This document shows positions 31,427 to 43,999 of a stretch of 64,000 nt of DNA, one piece after another. This DNA is from Adiantum capillus-veneris (lineage: Eukaryota; Streptophyta; Polypodiopsida; Polypodiales; Pteridaceae): contig CM043963.1 of the NCBI GenBank assembly GCA_014529385.2, forward strand, positions 96,788,912 through 96,852,911, written 5' to 3'. Both the position numbers and the translations under genes were made by a program. Below the pieces are notes generated by a model. It did no database searches. It saw only the letters and a list, made by a program, of their open reading frames with translations, and was not told the origin of the DNA. Position 1 is the first letter of the stretch, and each line of letters begins with the position of its first letter.

Positions 31427-34400
31427 TTGAGATCTGCATTCGTCTTTCAAGATATCTGTAGGTTTTTTGGATGCTTCACTCTTACAATGCCTCACTCAGT
31501 TCTTATTACATATGAAGAGAGAGTTCTCTCAATTAGATATAACACAGAGGTGTGTGATATTAGTCTCAATGCTCTAAAGGAGTATTTTCAACTTGCAAAC
31601 CAAGACATTATTCTATTTGAAGCAACTTCTTTAGATGGTGTAGTTGTATCTCTCTCTATAGTTTCATTGGAGGATGGAAGTGATGGGTATAAGCTTCATG
31701 ATAACAATGGAGGTGTTTAAAAGCTAGAAAAGCGACAAGTACAAAAATTGGTAGAAAAAGAGAGTAGCATTCTTTCAAGTCTTCAGAAGCTTCCACTATT
31801 TAGCTCTCTTCATGTTGCTCTTTCTTCAGCACAAGTTAGTCAAAAACTTGATGAGCTTCCGCTTGAATATGACGGCTATTGTTTGTTTGAGCTTCCACCT
31901 TGCAAAGATGGTTCTAACATGAAAGGCATGGAGCAAAGGCTTGATGGACATGTTTGGACAACATACAAGACTAGCTCTGTTGATGCCTTTAAAGGAATAG
32001 TGAGAATAAATAGGTGTTGTGGACACTTAAGGTATTATAACATTGATTGTGCTTGTGTAGATATGTTTGGAGCAGTGAATGAGACTTAGTGGAAAGGCAA
32101 GATTCACTCAGTGACACCTGTTGGACCATTGAACAAAGAAATTGGAGTTCTTCTTTGTAAGCACTGTGGTGAATCACCAGAATGTATCAAAGCTTGTGAA
32201 GCATTTATATACTACTGTATCCCTCGAGATAGAGATGGCACAACAAGATGTGCCATACACATGGGCTTTCATAATCATCCAGTGGCAAAGGGGTTATCTA
32301 ATAAGGTGGAGGAGGTTGTTCACAACAAGGTGCTCATGCGAGCAACCATTGAGCCTTCTAGCACATGCAAACAAATTGAAGTCTCAGTCACAAGGGACTT
32401 GATCATGGAGCTATTGATTCATGAGGATGGTGCTTCTCACAAGAATTCTTCAGAGGGTTACTTGCACAAAGTGCTAGATCAAATTACTTATATCTCTCAA
32501 AAAGCTCAAACCAGAAGGTCCATCCAGGCTGCTAGAAAATATTTTCTTCAAGGGGACAGTGGGTTGGATGCTGTTTTGAGACTGAAACAAAGATACATGT
32601 ATCCATTTAGCCAAAGTGCTTTTTCTTGATCAACTTGGTGATGATAGCCAACCACATGTGTTTAAGATGTCATCTAAGTGTCTAGGTTCAGGAGTGGATC
32701 TTGTTAATCAAATGCAACAAGGTGGCTCATTGGAGGGCAATGGGTGCATTTTGATCATGTGCATCGATTGAAGGGGTGGTGCACAATGGGAGCCCATGTA
32801 TATGATCCACATGTACGTGAGTTGCTCAAAATTGCAACTTGTGAGTTTAAGGTGCAAGATCACCATGCTCAGATTCAATTTTGGAAAATGTTTAACAACC
32901 AAATGGTGCAAAATGGTTTTCCACTTCCTCAATTTAGAGGTTTCATGTCACACAGTCCGTATAATAAGGTGGAGGAGAAAGAGAGGTCTTGCAAGTTTCA
33001 TTGGGAGACAAATATGGTGGATCACACTAAGAAGTGCATTAAGCTAGCCTTTCAAGAAGAGCACAAGTATATATGCAGGTAGTGGAGAAGTGCACCTACT
33101 GAGATGGAGAAGGAATGATGTAAGAAAGCTATACAAAACTATTCAATTGATAACCACATTATTGAAGGATAGCTACAAAGCTTGCACCTATGGATTGCAT
33201 GGTCGGATGCACGAGCATCACATTGGATTGATCAGTATCTTACACAGCACAAGGATACTACTGTTGACTTATGCTTAGCAGTGCAGCAAAGTGCAAAATA
33301 TAAGTCTTTTATGGATGGAAAATATCATGGTACTGGTACAGACTTGAAACAACTAACTAAAAGTCTAATGGAAGGACACACAACTCTAGCTATTGAGAAG
33401 AAGGTTATTGATTTGACTACTTCTACAATGGATGCAATAGGTCTTGCCTCTTCGGAGTATATGAGACAGCCCATGGAGAAAGTAAGTTTGCGTTGAAAAA
33501 GAAAGTTGGATCACTCAACTCCGATTCGTGAGACTGACAGTCATACACCTGAATTGAATACCATCACAACCTCTAGAGCTATTCCACAATGTCCAAGCGT
33601 CAAAGTAAAACAAGTAAATGAGTCTAAAGTTGCAGAGTCCACTTGGGCCATTAGGAGAGCACCTCCTAAGGCTTAAGTGAGTTGTTTTGGGTTAATCAAG
33701 GAGACATGCTAGAAGTACAACATTGAATCTATCATTTTTGGTCGCTAACCTTTCCTCTATGGTCTTAAAATTTGTCTTGTTGATGTAGGTGAGAGGTGTG
33801 GGGTTGAGATCAACATAAATGGGGGAACAACATTGCATGGTGTTCCTGCCCCTTGCTTCAACGGAATAAGAAGATACCCAGGTGGCACACATGAGCAGGT
33901 CATTTGCTTTTGCAATAGCAATGTACAACTTTCTTGGAATGTGCATGGATCTGTTATTTTTCCACCAGGTCCTGCACCTGGGGTGTGGCCCATCTCAAAG
34001 GGAACGTTTCTATTTTCAGAAGAGACAAGTTTACTGTGAAAGTTAGGCTTTGTTTTGGATGATGGCTCTCAAGAAGGTACAATTGTAGAAAGCTTTTGAT
34101 CTCAACCTCCTGCAAGTGGATGGTAGATTGGTCAAGTGGAGAAGCAAACTCACCAAAGATTTCAAGGATAAGATTGGCTTGGCAACTAAAATGCATGCAG
34201 CTGTTCATAGAGAGATTACAATAGTCCCAAACAAAGTGCACGTTTTCTTCTTGGAGTCAGAGGGATCAAAAGCACGTGGGATTGCATATTCCATCACAGT
34301 AAGTCAATCTCCACGGTGTACATGTGAGGACTTTGTGAGACGTGATGCAAAGGCAAGTACCTATATTCCATGCAAGCATATATACTTTGTATTTTTAAGG

Positions 34401-34508
34401 ACTCTTGGATTGTATGTAAATGTTCAAGAATTTATACATCAAGCCGCTCTCTCAAATATAGAGTTATTCCAAGCCTTGCATGGAAGACGTGTGCTAGTGG
34501 CTGCTTAA
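31427..34508 (+). pseudogene. DDE/SWIM transposase (MULE-like), decayed
   Basis: One frame runs 31,485-32,629 with only two stops (TAA 31,718, TAG 32,087). It includes RLDGHVWTTYKTSSVDAFKG and a Cys/His finger (CCGHLR, then CAIHMGFHNHPVAKG). After a frameshift, 32,744-33,082 gives HRLKGWCTMGAHVYDPHVRE, RGFMSHSPYN and ERSCKFHWE, the plant DDE-transposase order. The usual Asp of GFMAD is lost. A donor AAA/GTAAGT at 33,482 and an acceptor near 33,788 flank an exon to about 34,030. The last part (34,116-34,508) has a SWIM finger (CTCEDF, then PCKH). MULE-like assignment rests on motifs only. It is divergent from the ParB-like gene. Confidence 0.7.
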
Positions 34509-36459
34509 GCTAGTTTCACCTTTTAGCTGTCAACTTCATCCGATATAGAACTAGATGTTTTAGGCCTTGTATGGAAAACATATTCTAGCGATTTGAGTAT
34601 GTTTTTCTTTTTATCTATCATCTATATCCTACTTTGGCAACTAACTTTTGTTGTACTAGCTATCCACAACAACCTACTCTCCCCCCCTCCCTTTCCTTTA
34701 TTCCCTCTTTCTCTATTGTTGCGGGAGTGACTCACACATCCATGAAGTGCATGCAAACACTTCCTAGATCAACATAATGTCAATCGAGGACACAGATGAC
34801 ACGATAGGCACACGGAGGAAATCTCTTTAGCTTGTCAGGCTGAGACCATCCTACACATACAACACTCTGGAAGGCCAACTAAACCACAATCAAGAACCTC
34901 ACTGCTCTCAACTACACCACCTAGCCACATACACACATACGGAAGGTAACTCACATATTCATGCTAGATTTGTACGAAACTTAAGGAACACCATCCCCTC
35001 ACTAGGATACACCTGTCCCTAAGCTTCTACACTAAAAACCCTCACTCTAAACCCATCTGTGGAAAATGCGTAGGATGACAGAGCAAAATTTTGAAAGTGC
35101 CCGAAAGTGAAATTTATGAGTACCAATGCGTAGCTTATGTTTCCACGATTCTATAGACTACTAGCACGCAGAAAACAGACATCGGTTGATACACTTACGA
35201 CCACAAATAGCTCGTAGATGCGTTGGCGTGTGCGCTTCGTCTCGCGTGGAATGCTTGGCGTTGTTGCGTAGATCTCCTCGAGCCTATAGCAATGGTGCAG
35301 TCGGATCTCCAATGTGTTGAGTGAGTCGGGCGTAGCTAGAGGATAAAGCTCACGCTCACTCTCTTTCTCTCTCACACACAATAGATGGCAGCGCTAAAGT
35401 TTTGATTATGATTAAAGTCTCCTCTTACAAAATGACCTAGGTACCTTATATACTAAGGCTACTACCTTAGGTTTAAGCAAAAATGGGGTTGAAAGGGTCA
35501 AATGGCTTTGTATTTACAATCTGGAAGTGCCATTGCACCCCAGCTTCTGAAACTAGAATAACTACTCATTACAAATGACGTTTATAGCCATAATCCACAG
35601 CATTTCATAACTCGCAAAAGATAAGACTTTGGTACGAAACTTGAGTTATGTTGTGTTGTTGACCCAGCGGTCAACATCTATTTCCACCTAACCTAGGTGG
35701 TGTATGGAGATCATGATGTTTAATGAAAAACCAAGTTATTTATGTGTAATTTTTGCAGTCAAAATCTCTTTGCAAAATGAGTCAAATCAAACCACATTCT
35801 CTCACTTTTAGTCAGCAAACATTAGGTGTTCAATCAGTAAAGCAATTTGAAGAGTATTCTTTTTGGTTGTTTCCTTGATGAGAACTAGAACAATTTTCTT
35901 TCGTGCACTAATTATTTTAGAGTGTCATTTTTCATGTTTGAACACACACTCTCTCTCTCTAGTCATGATCTATGTATGATAAGTGTGAGTGGATTATTTG
36001 TGTGTCTCTGTAGAAGATTGCAATTATAATCTTTCTTATGTTGAAAAGATTTATGTTTATGGTTTTAATGACAAAGAAGTAATGGATGTTTATGCCTTAA
36101 ACATATGGCAAGCATGTCACGATTGTTGTGCAGGTATATAGGGAGTTTATGGGTTGGCCTTCGGATGACTATGGCCATTTTACTAATGATAAATTTTATG
36201 GGACTCTTTGGTTTCTTCTCACTTCAGTAACACGCTCTTTGAGCTAATTAGTTCTTCAAAAAGTGTGTGGTAAATAATAACTTAAGGAGAGAGTGGAGAT
36301 AAATATAACCTAGAACTCAAAATACTCTGTAAACTTCCTACATGGTCTGAGGAATTAAAAAAAGAAAAAATGGAGCGTACATAGTTTGTTACAAACATGG
36401 AATAAAAATAAAGTTAAGCGTAGTCTAGTATTACTAGGATTTCAGCTACAAGATATCCC
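34509..36459. other. Mostly unassigned; duplicated transposase tail at 34,540-34,594
   Basis: 34,540-34,594 (ATATAGAACTAG...TTAGGCCTTGTATGGAAAAC) is a diverged repeat of the transposase 3' end at 34,456-34,510. Beyond it no domain is seen. A minus-strand ORF at 35,381-35,151 ends near a plausible donor (GTAAGTG) but has no known motif. Confidence 0.4.
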
Positions 36460-36467
36460 CAACTCAT

Positions 36468-36765
36468 TTTTCTCGCTCGCTTTGTATGCCTCGCTCGCTT
36501 TCAAGGCTCGTTAAATGGTAGCACCCTGAAAACATGAGAGCTTAAGCATGAATTCATTTAGAGTAAAAATTAACCCAATTGTTTTAGATGTGCAATAGCA
36601 TGAAGATAACAAGAAAAACTTACCTTGGTGTATGTATGGTAGCATCGTCTCCTCGCTTTGGGAATTATTGTAGACAATTGGTGGCATAGTCTTCTCTCTC
36701 CCTCTTTGCCTTCTCTTGAAGACCACCAATTGTGCTACTTGGAATGCGAGAAAGGAATCAGACAA
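36468..36765 (-). CDS. Possible two-exon small ORF of unknown function
   Basis: From an ATG at 36,765 a frame (MSDSFLAFQVAQLVVFKRRQ...) reaches CACCAAG/GTAAGT at about 36,622. A TTTTCAG acceptor at about 36,527 rejoins an open frame of about 20 codons ending EREK and a stop near 36,469. It would encode about 68 residues, basic in the middle. GT-AG sites and phase agree, but length and lack of homology make this tentative. Confidence 0.25.
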
Positions 36766-37441
36766 GGGAAATTGAATCTATGAAAATCTTGAGGTTTAGG
36801 AGAGAGCAAAGGAATATTATAATGAGAACAATAAGGTCAAGTAATGGCAAGCTTGGGGCCATGGATTCTCTTGCAGAGGGATGTGTGTGAAAGAGGCTTA
36901 GCTATGGCTTTTTCAAGCTTACTCTCAAGTTTGCACCTTCAAAAAAATTAAGGGAAGGAGTGTAAAATGAGAAGATAAGACCTCTTTTTATGCAAATATT
37001 AGATAAGTGCCTTCACTTATCTTAATAGCTTATCTTTCTTATCGATAAGTTCTTTTTACTTATCTTGAAAACTTATCTTTCTTTACAAATCTTTTTCAAC
37101 AAGTTCCTTGCTGACCATATTCTTATCTTCTCATTTTTTTCCTTCTGCTAATTTTCTTGAGAACGAAAAAGCTAATTTCTCATGCATTGGTTATACCCAT
37201 GTCCCCATGGTGTAAGCCAAAAGCATCTTGTGAGTGACTTTGGTGCTTGGCTATGGTTCAAAATTATCCGAGTATTTTTATTTATTTATTATTATTACTT
37301 TTTTTTTTGAGTCGGTGGCTATTGTTGGTCATGAGTAATGGCTAGGAGAATGCCCTTACAAACTTCCTAATAAAAAGAAAGATTTTTTCTTAGCTCAAAA
37401 CAATAAAGGAAGGTGGTAAATCTTCATCCACAAGTTACACC

Positions 37442-37639
37442 TTTAACTTCTAGGTGACGCTAATTCAATCTTCGCTCTAGCTGGCTCATCTATATAAGGC
37501 AAAATCTATCCTCATCTCTTATAGTAATATTACCCTCATCTTTAACTTCTAGGTAATGCTAATTCAATCTTCGCTCTAGCTGGCTCATCTATATAAGGCA
37601 AAATCTATCCTCATCTCTTATAGTAATATTATCCTCATC
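37442..37639. repeat. 99-bp tandem duplication
   Basis: TTTAACTTCTAGGT begins at 37,442 and 37,541. The copies are almost identical (gacgct versus aatgct; taccc versus tatcc). Each includes CTATATAAGG, a possible TATA box. Confidence 0.9.
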
Positions 37640-38829
37640 TTTATCTTTTGTTTCCATATTCTTGTTAAGATCTCCTTAGTATATCTCCTTTAATCCTATA
37701 GGGTTTCTCTCTTGTTATTTTCATTATGTTATTTATGAATTGATGGCAAGAGCTAGTTTTATCTATGGCCATTCCTCATATTCAACAAGCAAGTGAGTCT
37801 GCAAGGAGAATTTTTGTGGAGCGATATGAGCACCTGCTCTTCCCTCACTTGGGAACTTCATCCGCACAAACCAAATGGTGGACATTTTGAGGCATAACAA
37901 GGGTGACACTTTGGGGTTGGAATAACCTTTGCAACAATGTTCGCTTGGCTATGATTATTGAAGCTATGGGTTTGGGCCCTTGATATTGCTTTGTGCTAAG
38001 GTCAATGCATTGTGGATTCTTTGAGCGAGCCTTTTTGCTTGCACAGTTTCTTCCTCATCACATGATATGCTTTTTTCCCCATTTTCCTTTTGGCTTTTCA
38101 CCCCATGCCAATGAGGTGAGGGTTATGATAACACACCAGATTATTCCAACAAATGAGTTACCTAATATGTGATCTGCTTGTGTTATCTGCTTTCGTGATC
38201 ATGTGATGGATAGGCTTATTGATTTGTAAAAAAATCTATCTTCATTGTATCTCTTAACAAGTTCATCATATATTAAGATTTTGGTTCTTGTCTTGAGTCC
38301 TTCTTTCTTTGATTCCACTAAGTCCTTGAGATAACTTCAAACGTAACTAAATTTACTTATTTATTTATATTGAAATTCCATACAACCACTTGAACTAGAA
38401 GATTTGAAGGATAACACTAATCTTGCTATTATTTACCAAAAACAATCGTATTAGAAATATATTGCATTACTTGAGTGACAAAAAAAGTAACAAGATGGAG
38501 CTTGTACTCATCGACCATATGGGCTATTTAAGAGTAATATGATTACAAAAAGGAAAAAACACATTACAAATGGTGAGGAAACTCATAAATAAGACGTTCC
38601 TAATCCTGCTAGGAAGCATCTTCAGTGGGATAGCCCTTCTACTCAGCCAAAACCTCCTGAACCATTTTGGTAGCAGCTTTGGTTCCTTGTTGTCTAAAAT
38701 TTGTTCTAGCTCCATCTACATACTCTTCGTTAGTCTTGAGAATGGGAGATTGTTGATTTCGGTCACTAAGGTCTAAGGCAACATAAGCATTGGCATGTTC
38801 ATGTATCTCATCCTTTACTACAATGAAGT
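37640..38829. other. No recognised content
   Basis: Short ORFs only; no LTR or TIR recognised. A T-rich stretch with pyrimidine tracts lies at 38,060-38,100. Confidence 0.3.
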
Positions 38830-39471
38830 TTATAATTCTTGATCTAGGTAGGTTGACGATTGGCCCATAAAAATGAGTTCTAGGGGGGTTTCTTGCTTGG
38901 GTTGGGTTTCTTCTTTTGGATCCAAGGTTTTTTTTAATGGTTCCCCTTGATTGGGGAGATTTTCAAACTTAGCAGGGCTAGCCAAAAGACTAGGGTTATT
39001 TCTTTGTGGGCATTTGGCCTTTTTATGGCCAGATTCTAGGCATTTATAACACTTATTTTTCCTTCCACTTTGAGTGACTGGAAGAGAACTCACATGAACA
39101 AAACGTAATGGCGGTTGGGTTTGGGTAGTTGTCTTTAGCATAAATGGCACTTTGGGTGCTCTAGAGGATTGATTGGGGTAAGAAGGGAGTTCATGTTTCC
39201 TATATGTTATAGTACCTCCCTTGAAAATTCGCTTATGTTTTGATTTGGCTTGGATTAGAGCATCCGCCAGTGTGACAGGTCGAAGGGAATCTACTTCAGG
39301 ATCAAAATATTCTCCAAGCCCAAATTTCTCCACGTTGAGCTGGACATCCAAAGCTTGCAACCTGGATAGACCTTCATAAACTTTCTCCAAATGAAGAGAG
39401 CGGGAGCTATAGCCTACAAAATTCATCAATAAAAACATGGATTGATTTTCCAAAGAATGGTTGAAAAACAA
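38830..39471 (-). pseudogene. Chimeric frame: RT thumb fused to gag zinc-knuckle tail
   Basis: The 213-codon frame begins with RT text (LHLEKVYEGLSRLQALDVQL, KFGLGE). At about 39,310 it passes without a stop into gag-type text (DSLRPVTLADALIQAKSKH), then CYKCLESGHKKAKC at residues of about 139-152. In intact elements these parts are over 2 kb apart and in the opposite order. The in-frame junction may be fortuitous. Confidence 0.7.
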
Positions 39472-39885
39472 ATGTCACATAGCGCTGAAAAGTGGCTAGA
39501 GCATTGGTGAGACCAAAAGGCATAACTTTGTAAGCAAAACATCCCCATGGTGTGATAAAGGTTGTCTTCTTTTGATCTTCTTCAACGATGCTAACTGTGA
39601 GGTAGCTTGAGTAGACATCACATATCATGTAATGCTCATGCCCTGCTACCTCATTGAGAATTTCATCTTGAAAAGGAAAAGGAAAAGGTCTCTCTTTGTG
39701 GCTGCATTAAGGGGCTTGTAATAAACACAAACCCTCCACTTACCATTCTTCTTTGGTGTGACTACCACTAAAGAAACCCACTCCGAGTCTTCAACATGAT
39801 AGATGAAACCTGCTTCTAGTAGTTTTCTTACCTCTTTGAGCAAGGCCACTTGTTGAATTACTCCTAGCCGCCTGAGCTTCTGCAC
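39407..39885 (-). pseudogene. gypsy-2 reverse transcriptase pieces
   Basis: Frame 39,885-39,646 has LLEAGFIYHVEDSEWVSLVV and KKNGKWRVCVYYKPLN. Frame 39,628-39,407 has YSSYLTVSIVEEDQKKTTF and MPFGLTNALATFQRYV, then HVFIDEF at the catalytic box (FIDDI expected). The second catalytic Asp is Glu, and Pro of NAPA is Leu. The enzyme is dead. Confidence 0.8.
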
Positions 39886-40539
39886 TACAGGTTTACTTCC
39901 CTCCTTGAGCTTAATGTGATGCTAAACTACTGTGATGCCAATGATTTTATCATATTCATCAATAAACAATATGGTAAAATTACTTACCATTAAAATATAA
40001 TCTTCATGCTCCTTTGCACACAACTCACTAGAGAGCATTCGATGTCGCTTACTTGCTTCTACCAGAGGTTGTATATCTGGTGTCTCCCCTTGGTTTGAAG
40101 ATGATGCATCAGGTTTCTCCATCCTCTTAGGGTCCCTTAGAATGAACCTTATCACCTCAATGCTACTGTTGCTTTATTTAGTCACTGTTGACTCCTCCTT
40201 TGAAGTGGTTGAAGAGTTTCCACTAGAAAACTCATCCCCAGAGGTTTTTAGATCCATGTCACGTTGCCGACCTGTCTTCATGTCATAAAGTATTTGCTTC
40301 CCCTTGGCATCCTTCATCTGGATTATGTTGGTGTCCTAGTCTTTCTTATTTCTCATAGCCATAAGCCAAGGCATCCCTAGAATGATAGCATAGCCCTCCC
40401 CCTTGTGTGGCATGACAAATGTCCACTTTTACATCGGTGTTGAATGCCTTTATCCTAACTGCATTTATAATACCAACAGATTAAACCTTTTCATTATTTG
40501 CTATTTTGGCTCGGCATGGTGCCAGCCTTCTCACCTCTA

Positions 40540-40690
40540 ACTAAATGATGCATCATTTTTTCACTTATGACGCATATTTGTGTGCCACCATCGATATAGA
40601 TATTGGAGATGTATTTCCCTTTGATGTGAGCATCCATAACTAGTAGTATGTCATCTAGATTCCTCCCAGAGATAGCCCCATCTATCTTTG
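40540..40690 (-). pseudogene. gypsy-2 protease active-site region
   Basis: The minus strand reads ISNIYIDGGTQICVISEKMM, an aspartic protease motif with DGGT in place of D[ST]GA, preceded by LLVMDAHIKGK. The flanking frames are broken. Confidence 0.55.
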
Positions 40691-41441
40691 AATTTGGTCA
40701 CCTCATGCTAACCATCTTTTTTTATTGTCTCCTCGCCCTAGGTGCTAGGTGGAGTAACTAAGGCTAGGTGATTTTTGGGCCTTGTATAGAAACATCTTGA
40801 ACCAAATCATATAGTTTAGAACATTCACCCAAAGAGAAATCTACAATGTCAATTTTACGTCGTGACTTGGACATTGTTTTACTAGATTCTCCTTTAGTTT
40901 TCATCTTTTCTTCCTTTTGGGAAGATTCACCATGCCTAGCGTGCTTTACACCCATGGAATCTACTCCTTTAACCTTGGTCTTACCTTTCATCACTCACTT
41001 GATATCCTCCACCACTAATTTCTCCTTTCCCTTACCTTCAAGACTGATGACACTTATTGCTTGGTTGCCGATTGGTGGTGGGGATAAGGGTGAAATGAGA
41101 GGTTATGGTGGCTGTGGTGGATGTGGTTGAACGGGTGGTTGTAGGATTTGAACAAGTGGTGCTTATTGTGGTGCCCTCGGTGGTGAAACCTGATTTTGTC
41201 TAGCTCCTGTGTTGAAATTCTACCTCCTTGGGTGTGGGCAGTAATACATACCATGGCCGTCTTCCCCAAAATTGTAGGAATGGTATTCTTAGTTTTTCCT
41301 TCATTGTCCTCTCCCTTTATCTTGATTGTGGTTGTGTGCATGCCCTTGCTACATCAAGTGCACATAAAGATTCTTTAGCTGAGTAGTGATGTGGATCAAT
41401 AGGTCTTGCTACTCTTATGATGTCTCTTGTGGTTGGGTTCT

Positions 41442-42024
41442 CTAAGCGGCTATTGTAGTTATTGGGGTTAGTTGGACTGAGCTTGATTCCTCTGACTTGT
41501 TGACTCTTGCTTGTATGTGCAGCTTCTTGTCTTTAAGACGGGCTGCTTCCACTGCCAACTCATACGTTGCAGGGAATCTCCCCTTAACCTTCTCTTTAAG
41601 CGACGACCACATGCCAACAATGAAATGGTCCTTCTTTAGGAAATCAGGTGCTCCTTCACCTTCCTCCAGTGAGGAAACCCATCGCTCCCACAAATCCACA
41701 AACTTGGATTTGTAAGTGGCATACTCTAGTAGACCTCCTTGCTTTAACTCTATCAATAGCTGCCATAACTTTTTTGAGATTGTGCCTCCACCAAACCTCT
41801 TCACAAAGGCAGCAAGTAGTAAGTACTATGCATCCTTGGTATCTTGGGGCAAATCATTGTACCAAGACTTGGCCTCTACTGTCATCAATAGAGGAAATAT
41901 TCATAGTTGTGAGGCGTCGTAATCCTTGTTGGAAACCACACAAGCAATGTCAAAGTTATCCAAAAAATCGGTGGTGATGCCTTCTCCCTTCTTGGCATTG
42001 AAGGTGGGAAAAGAGACACTTGCC
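41442..42024 (-). pseudogene. gypsy-2 gag capsid region
   Basis: ATG at 42,024 opens MASVSFPTFNAKKGEG; a TGA follows within 45 codons. The frame resumes 41,804-41,442 with LIELKQGGLLEYATYKSKFV and LKKDHFIVGMWSSLKEKVKG, then a helical tail. These follow the retrotransposon gag domain order ('L.+L.Q...S...Y...F..L'). Confidence 0.7.
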
Positions 42025-43999
42025 ATGGTAGTAAATCAATGAGCAAAAAATTGAAAACCCTTTTTTCTTTTGGAACGACTTAGTGATTCATAAAGGTTTA
42101 TGTATAGGTGAAAAACTTGAACAAGAGCTAAGAAGAGCGCAAGGCTAGAGTAGAATAAAGATGATTACATTAAAAGAGTGGTAGTAATCAAGAATGGTTA
42201 AGATGATGGGACGTAAGGATCTAAGGATCTCATCAAGCATCTCTGCTCCGAATAGGAAGACAATATTTTGCTGGTAGAATATCTTTCTATCAATGTACAA
42301 GTTTACATGCACTTGCTGCAAGAAACAAAAAGGAATGACTTCTGGCCTATTTTTATTATCCATGTTGGATGTAGGGAAAGGCTTTAACCATTGGAGTTGC
42401 ATACCTTAGGTGTTGACAAGGTGATACCTTCACCACAAGCCTCTAACTCTTGTTGAAGTCCACATAATCCTCCATATAGGGCTCAAAATAGACTGGGCGA
42501 GAAGAGTCTACCTCAATCCGCTTTCCATTTTGCATGCGACAGTGACACTTGGGTGATCGTCGTACTTGACTTGAAATATCTAGGCCTAGAGAGAGCATAG
42601 GCCCACTTGCTTCCACCAAATTCTTTAGGCTTTGTGGCTTGGAATTTGTGGTTGATGTAGTTGATGACTTGTCTCTCACAGTTGGAGAGAAAACACTTGG
42701 TTCTATGAAAAATATGATTGATGTGAGAGTGCTGATGGAGTTCTCAAAAGAAAAACTCACCGTTATTTCTTCACCTCCTCTCTCTGCACTCACTGACAAC
42801 ATGCTTTGGTTGATAGGGATGACATTTGGTATCCCTCCCTCTTGATTCTCTTGACTTGCGATTAGCACGAGAAATGTGAGATGGGGAGCTTACCTCTTGG
42901 ATATTGTGTGTGGACTTTGATTGATTGCACAAGTTATGTAAAACTCCAAGTGTGGGAGTTGGTTCAATGTGATTATGATTCATGGTTAAGGGATCAGATT
43001 CCCTTATGAATTATGGTTGATATTTTATGGTGGAAGACACTATGGCTCATGAATTCTTTTTCTGGATATGGTTATGCTGTCAAAATGCTACCGAATTTTT
43101 TTTCAGCCATGTTATGTTTTCAAGTGGTTATGTAGGATTGGCCGTGCCTCACCCAAGTTGGGTGGAGTGCTCACCCCTGTGAGGTGATTGGATTATGGTT
43201 TATGGTTTGGGACTGGATCATGAAGTGATCTAGTTGTTTTATGGTAAACGTATAAGGGTAGAGAACTTGTACATTCTATCTGCTTGGAAAAGATTGTTTG
43301 TGCATATGGAAAGTGCTATTGTGATTGGACTCACGTGTTATGTTTCTCATGGTAACATCGCTACAAGACTAGGATCACCTACATCGCTTAGCCTTAGAAT
43401 AAAGGGTCATTGACGTAGGGCTTTGCTGGATCAGGGGTGTTCCCTAGGTCTTATTAGGCTCACCTACACGGTTAGTGTGTCAGGGGTTGAATGACCTACA
43501 TGGATAACGCATCGGGAATTTTAACTTGGCTTTGCCTAAACACCCGGGGTGGGCATTGAAGAGGCACATCACCTAAACTGGTATGGTTGGTGTTGATACC
43601 CTAGCAGCTACTGTTACTTGGGATCCTTTGAGAGCTCGGGTTCACGGAGGGAGATGAAGCGGCCTTAGCCTATGTCTGGATCAGGTAGGTTGAAGGTGTT
43701 CTGGCTTGCTCCCGACGAAGTGAAATTCTCTATGTTCATAGTAGAGGGAAAGTGGATGGGTGGACCGGTCAATCCCTACACATGGTCCGGTGCTCTGCTA
43801 ACTATTTTGTCATAAACTTTTTTGATGTTATGGTATACCTCGATTTTGTCATGCGTTAATACATGTTGCTTGTTTTCATTTAGATGGGCATTTAAATATT
43901 CTGAATGCAGTGTACACATATATTCACCCTCCACAATGTTATATTTTCTTGAGTAGGCTTTCATTCATAACACCCATTCAGGGGTAACACTAGTCGCTA
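42025..43999. other. Unassigned; one minus-strand ORF of 141 codons
   Basis: ORF 42,868-42,443 (Ser/Thr-rich, CHCRMQNGKRIEV near the end) has no known domain and lies upstream of gypsy-2 gag, so it could belong to its leader. 42,980-43,970 is G/T-rich on the plus strand with short inverted motifs and may be a decayed LTR, but no edges were found. Confidence 0.3.

Larger units (their letters stand above)
38830..42024 (-). mobile_element. Ty3/gypsy remnant (gypsy-2), rearranged
   Basis: On the minus strand: gag capsid (42,024-41,442), a protease active site near 40,600, RT in pieces (39,885-39,407), then, instead of RNase H, a gag C-terminal tail with a zinc knuckle (39,330-38,830). Integrase and LTRs were not found. 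The gag tail after RT shows rearrangement or recombination between two copies. Confidence 0.75.
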
